NCBI GenBank assembly: GCA_019636625.1
Contig: JAHBXE010000009.1
Location: forward strand, 62,001-126,000
Source of the DNA: Phycisphaeraceae bacterium
GTDB lineage: Bacteria; Planctomycetota; Phycisphaerae; Phycisphaerales; UBA1924
Direction: 5' to 3'
DNA: 64,000 nt
The notes beneath the pieces were generated by a model. The model searched no databases. It was not told the origin of the DNA and saw only the letters and a program-made list of their open reading frames with translations. Shown in pieces: positions 60,680 through 64,000 of the stretch; positions within the stretch are counted from its first letter, which is position 1, and each line of letters opens with the position of its first letter. The position numbers and the translations under genes were made by a program.

Positions 60680-60816
60680 AAACACGGAAACACGGAGGCA
60701 CCGAGAGGAAGAAGTGCTCAGAGAGTCAAGGCACGCGCGCTGCGGGGTGAGCGAGATACTCCTGTTTCATGGCCCGCCACTCTCTCCCGTCTGTGCCTCT
60801 GCGCCTCTGTGGTTCT
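60680..60816. repeat. Degenerate GAGGC/CTCTG repeats near nadE and the flippase-like gene
   Basis: ACACGGAAACACGGAGGCAC (60682 onwards) and, in reverse, CTGTGCCTCTGCGCCTCTGT (60791-60810) belong to the same loose repeat class as 17486-17526. The second part lies inside the 3' end of the adjacent reading frame. Confidence 0.4.
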
Positions 60817-61933
60817 CCCCCCCCCCCCCCCGCCCCTCCACCCCCCCGGTCCCCCCGCTCCCCCCGCCCCCCCCGACCGCCGCCCTCAGCTTGAGGAGCC
60901 GATCCGGCCTCAGCCACGCCAGCCCCAGCCCGGCGCCAAGAACAAACGCGAAGAACTCGGTGGCGCTGACCAGCAGCCCCAAAGCGATGAACGTCCGCTC
61001 ATCGTCGGCGCTGTGCATCCCCGCCATGGCCAGCAGGGGCGCGGCCCATGCCCCGACGGCCCCTTCCCGCAGGCCGGCCAGGCCCGAGGGGCTCACGACG
61101 CCGACGATGAAGTACATGAGGCTCACCATCAGCGCCTGCTGCAGCGTGAAGTCCTCGATGGGAAAGCCCGTGAGCCTCAGGATCTTGGCCGCGACCACAA
61201 ACCGGGCCGCCTGCACCGCGCTGTCGAGCATGCGGTTGGCCATCCCGCCGAGCACGGCCCCGGGACTGGCGAGCATGTCGAACCCCGCGTGCAACTGGAG
61301 CCAGACGTTCCATCGCAACGGCCTCTTGAGCGCGGCGATCCGGGTCAGCCCCACCAGCCGCTCCAGGCGCTGCAGCCCCGGCTCGCCCCGAAAGGCACGG
61401 GCGACGGCGATCAGCACGCCGCCACCGGCCAATGCCAACCCCACGGCCAACGCGAACCAGATCGGGTCGATCCTTCCGCGCCCGATCGCCGCGCCGGTCA
61501 TCACGGCAAACGACAGCAGCATGACCACCGCGAGGGAGCCGAACCACGCGCCGATGGTCGCGACGGGAACCTTGTCGCGCCGGTTGTGAATGGCAAATCG
61601 AACGATCGCGCCCGCCTTGAACGGCAGGTAGCCGAGAAAGGTGCACAGACCGTTGGTGGCCAACACGTCGGGAAGCGGGATCCGCTTCACGGGGCGAATC
61701 GCAATCCAGAACGCAACACCGTTGAGCGCCAGCGTCAGCAGCGAAAGCCCAAGCATCAGGGCGATGAGCTCGGCGGGTGCATCGGCGAGCTTCGCGAACT
61801 GCTCGCGGTTCTCCTGCTTGAGCGCCGTCTTGAGGCACCAGCCGATCGCCGCGATGCCGGCGACAAAGCCGATGATCTGGATCGCGATGCGCACCGCCCG
61901 CCCGCGGTTCAGACTCTGCTTGTCGTCGGTCAA
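60767..61933 (-). CDS. LPG_synthase_TM-family (UPF0104) membrane protein
   Basis: 388 residues from TTG at 61933, overlapping the upstream gene's stop (TTGA). Seven or eight membrane segments: IAIQIIGFVAGIAAIGWCL, then FLGYLPFKAGAIVRF, the family motif region, and VSPSGLAGLREGAVG near the end, which matches the PxxxGxxE-type signature of the lysylphosphatidylglycerol synthase membrane domain family (flippase-like). No synthase domain is attached. The last 45 residues are Gly-rich because the frame runs through a C15 tract and repeat DNA, so the true ancestral end was probably near 60890. Confidence 0.75.
   Translation of the reverse strand: MTDDKQSLNRGRAVRIAIQIIGFVAGIAAIGWCLKTALKQENREQFAKLADAPAELIALMLGLSLLTLALNGVAFWIAIRPVKRIPLPDVLATNGLCTFLGYLPFKAGAIVRFAIHNRRDKVPVATIGAWFGSLAVVMLLSFAVMTGAAIGRGRIDPIWFALAVGLALAGGGVLIAVARAFRGEPGLQRLERLVGLTRIAALKRPLRWNVWLQLHAGFDMLASPGAVLGGMANRMLDSAVQAARFVVAAKILRLTGFPIEDFTLQQALMVSLMYFIVGVVSPSGLAGLREGAVGAWAAPLLAMAGMHSADDERTFIALGLLVSATEFFAFVLGAGLGLAWLRPDRLLKLRAAVGGGGGSGGTGGVEGRGGGGENHRGAEAQTGESGGP
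60817..60831. repeat. C15 homopolymer near the 3' end of the UPF0104 gene
   Basis: Fifteen consecutive C on the plus strand (Gly codons on the minus strand), followed by further C-rich tracts to about 60888. Slippage would change the C-terminal tail of the membrane protein without touching its core. Confidence 0.9.
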
Positions 61934-63966
61934 CGCGCTACTCCCGGGGGCCTTAGCTCGAACAACGCCACGCCGATCTCGGGCCATGATCGGACGGGTC
62001 GGCCCTGATCCTGCAACCACCGGGCCGCGGCCTCGACCGTGACCTCTGGATCGGCCCATCCGCTGGCATGGAGTCGGGCGACCTCCGCCTCGTTGAGCAG
62101 CACCAGCCGGACGCCCCGGTTCCACAGTTCCAGCGTCCACGCGCCGGGGTCACCGGGGAAACGCCTCATGGCCTCGCCCAGCGGCCACGCATCCCACGTG
62201 GTGTTGTAGAGGACCGGACCGGTGTAGTACAACGCGCGGGCTTCGCCGAGCAGGTACGTGCACGTCCCCGGCGGGGCCAGCACGTTGAGGAACACTTCGG
62301 GGGGAGCACTCACCGCCAGGGAGGCGGCCCGGGCGGGATCGATGGCCAGGGCGCGACGGTCAAGTTCCCCGGAGCGGAACCACGGGCTCTCAAGCAGCGA
62401 GAGGTTCGGCGCGCCGCCGCACTGCGCGGAGTAAATCCCGATCAACTGCCCGGCCTGGCCGATGCACACAAAGGCGCCGACAGCCAGCACAACATTCGGA
62501 GCGCGGGGCGACCGCTTCAGCAGATCGTTCGCCGCGGCAAGCGCGAGCGCGGCAAGGCCGCACGCCGGTACAGCGATGGGCAGCAGGAACCGGGACTGGA
62601 GATGGGTCACAAGCATCCATGCGCCGAGCTGGACCCCGATGCCAAGGCCGAGCACCATCGCGAGGCGCCGGCGGGCAGGGCTGAACAGCGCCGCGATCGC
62701 GGCCACCACCGTGACGGCGGGGAGAAGGCTCCACTGGGCGTTGAGCAGGCCGCGCGGCGGGGTGGACCCCCGCCCGGCATCCAGGAGCATCGCAGCCCGG
62801 GCCAGCAGGCCTCCGTCAAACTTGTGTCCCGTGATGTACCGCTGCACCTGCTCGGCGCTCCAGTGCCCGTTGCCGAACAGGGCGGTGGCCATCGGGAAGA
62901 CAGGATTGCCGTTGGCGAGCGCGTTGCGGATCAACCAGGGCGCAATGGCGATCATCCCGCCGATCATGGCCCCAACGATCGCCCTCCACCGGGCGCCCGG
63001 CCCCGCGTGATGCAGCAGCGCAAGCCCCACCACGGGCGCGGCCATGAAAAGAGCCGTCGGCTTGCACCCGCAGGCCACGCCGACCAGCACGCCGCAGATG
63101 AGCCCGACGCGCCAACCCCCCCGGCGCCCCTCGCGAAGACCCGCATCCCCCGCGGCGATCATGGCCGCTGCGAACAGCGCCGCAAGGCCCATCTCGTTGT
63201 ACGCGAGTGACCCCGTGACAACAACCCAGGGAACTGAAAGAAAGATCGCGCCGGTGACCGCGCCGACCGCCGCCGACTTCGACAAGGCCCAGGCCCAGCG
63301 TCCGACCAGCCCTGCCGCGAGCATGGTCATCGCGGCGTGAAGCAGTTGGCAGGTCAGCAGCCCGTTGCCCTCGCCCGCGAGCAGGCCCATCGGGCGGGAA
63401 AGCTCGCGACCAGCGGCGGGCGCGCCGGTCAAAGCGGCGATGTGAACGAAGGCCGACTCAATGTACCCCGGGAGGTACGAATACACGTTGTGCGGCTGTG
63501 GCCAGATCCGGCCCTGCTCGATCCAATCCTGGGGGAGTTGGAGGTGGTAACTCAAGGCGTCGTACCCGCCGTGCTCGCTGTTCCAGAGCCAGCCGGGCGG
63601 GCTGGATGCGGCGGTGAGCAGGACGGCCGCAGACGGCAGCGCCAGCAACACGGGCCAAGGAACGGTACCAGCCACGATGCCGCCGGTGCGTCGGATGTGG
63701 TCCATGATGCGGCGGGCCAGCAGGACAATCCCGGTCAGCACCGCGCCGCCGCCGAAGATCATGCCGGGCGTGCCGGAGAGAAGGCCGAGCACACCGAGGC
63801 CATGGCTGAGGGAGAGCATCAGGGCCAGGCCGAGACCGCATTCGATGGAGGCGGCGTCTGTCGCGTGGCGCGTCCAACGGCGGAACAGCATGCCGAGGCC
63901 GATGGCGCCGAACGTGTACGCGAACACGGGCGGGCCGGCTCTGAGCAGGATGTAGAGCACCGACAC
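61930..63966 (-). CDS. GT39/ArnT-like polytopic glycosyltransferase (possibly incomplete at 5' end)
   Basis: At least 678 residues with about 12 membrane helices. The first large loop contains HGGYDALSYHLQLPQDWIEQG, the Asp-rich acceptor site of GT-C enzymes of the GT39/ArnT type, and YSYLPGYIES follows. A C-terminal soluble domain (about 500-678) is present. It would transfer a sugar from a lipid carrier at the outer face of the inner membrane. GTG at 63966 is a possible start, but the frame remains open to the right edge with coding-like sequence, so the real start may lie outside. It is coupled to the UPF0104 gene by a TTGA overlap. Confidence 0.7.
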   Translation of the reverse strand: MSVLYILLRAGPPVFAYTFGAIGLGMLFRRWTRHATDAASIECGLGLALMLSLSHGLGVLGLLSGTPGMIFGGGAVLTGIVLLARRIMDHIRRTGGIVAGTVPWPVLLALPSAAVLLTAASSPPGWLWNSEHGGYDALSYHLQLPQDWIEQGRIWPQPHNVYSYLPGYIESAFVHIAALTGAPAAGRELSRPMGLLAGEGNGLLTCQLLHAAMTMLAAGLVGRWAWALSKSAAVGAVTGAIFLSVPWVVVTGSLAYNEMGLAALFAAAMIAAGDAGLREGRRGGWRVGLICGVLVGVACGCKPTALFMAAPVVGLALLHHAGPGARWRAIVGAMIGGMIAIAPWLIRNALANGNPVFPMATALFGNGHWSAEQVQRYITGHKFDGGLLARAAMLLDAGRGSTPPRGLLNAQWSLLPAVTVVAAIAALFSPARRRLAMVLGLGIGVQLGAWMLVTHLQSRFLLPIAVPACGLAALALAAANDLLKRSPRAPNVVLAVGAFVCIGQAGQLIGIYSAQCGGAPNLSLLESPWFRSGELDRRALAIDPARAASLAVSAPPEVFLNVLAPPGTCTYLLGEARALYYTGPVLYNTTWDAWPLGEAMRRFPGDPGAWTLELWNRGVRLVLLNEAEVARLHASGWADPEVTVEAAARWLQDQGRPVRSWPEIGVALFELRPPGVAR

Positions 63967-64000
63967 GAGGCCCGCGGTGGGGCCGTGCGGCCCGCCGAAG

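Overview
The window is GC-rich, densely packed chromosomal DNA that most likely comes from a member of the phylum Planctomycetota, possibly the Phycisphaerae. The evidence is indirect: a PEP-CTERM surface protein, planctomycete-style RHS/YD-repeat remnants, an NrfHA pair, prepilin and secretin genes, many long antisense shadow ORFs, and abundant short extragenic hairpins. No rRNA or tRNA gene was found, so the placement is an inference. About 50 genes are supported. Several start at TTG, GTG or even CTG, and several convergent pairs leave only a few bases between stops.

Left end (1-4540): the 3' end of a SPINDLY-type O-GlcNAc transferase gene, then an accessory zone. This zone holds two RHS/YD-repeat fragments, a probable polymorphic-toxin tail followed by an immunity-like gene, a double-CxxC protein resembling immunity proteins, remnants of an IS5-type and an IS3-type transposase, and several families of small hairpin repeats. 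It looks like a decayed contact-dependent toxin/immunity locus.

4541-20442: an exported metzincin-type metalloprotease, a UbiA prenyltransferase, an exported ADP-ribosylglycohydrolase-like protein, then a surface-polysaccharide block: gmd and fcl (GDP-L-fucose synthesis), a GT11-like fucosyltransferase, a DUF268 methyltransferase-like protein, a flippase and an EEP-family membrane enzyme. These are followed by holA and a lipoprotein.

20443-39181: housekeeping and stress genes: clpC, a PIN/TRAM membrane protein, an M16 peptidase homologue without its zinc site, dapB, a 22-residue lysine-rich peptide gene with its own promoter and terminator, an amidohydrolase, nrfHA (nitrite to ammonia), phenylalanine hydroxylase, a GT39-like membrane protein, a PEP-CTERM protein bracketed by CU-rich repeats, a large exported protein, HU and clpS.

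39185-50155: a probable sulfur-handling neighbourhood. It contains cysteine dioxygenase, a class V PLP enzyme, a YeiH-type exporter, a fused ferredoxin/NrfD membrane subunit, a cytoplasmic-type molybdopterin oxidoreductase (SoeABC-like, candidate sulfite oxidation) and a TauE/SafE exporter. Embedded in it is an unusual unit: a small exported peptide with ten cysteines in its mature part, driven by a promoter whose spacer carries a G8 tract, followed by a membrane-anchored protein and a MauE-like/prepilin fusion.

50170-64000: a BtuF-like binding protein, a secretin followed by a GspE ATPase whose only plausible start is a CTG overlapping the secretin stop, a GNAT acetyltransferase, an MFS transporter with a zinc-ribbon tail, NAD synthetase, and two coupled membrane proteins (flippase-like LPG_synthase_TM type and GT39-like) at the right edge.
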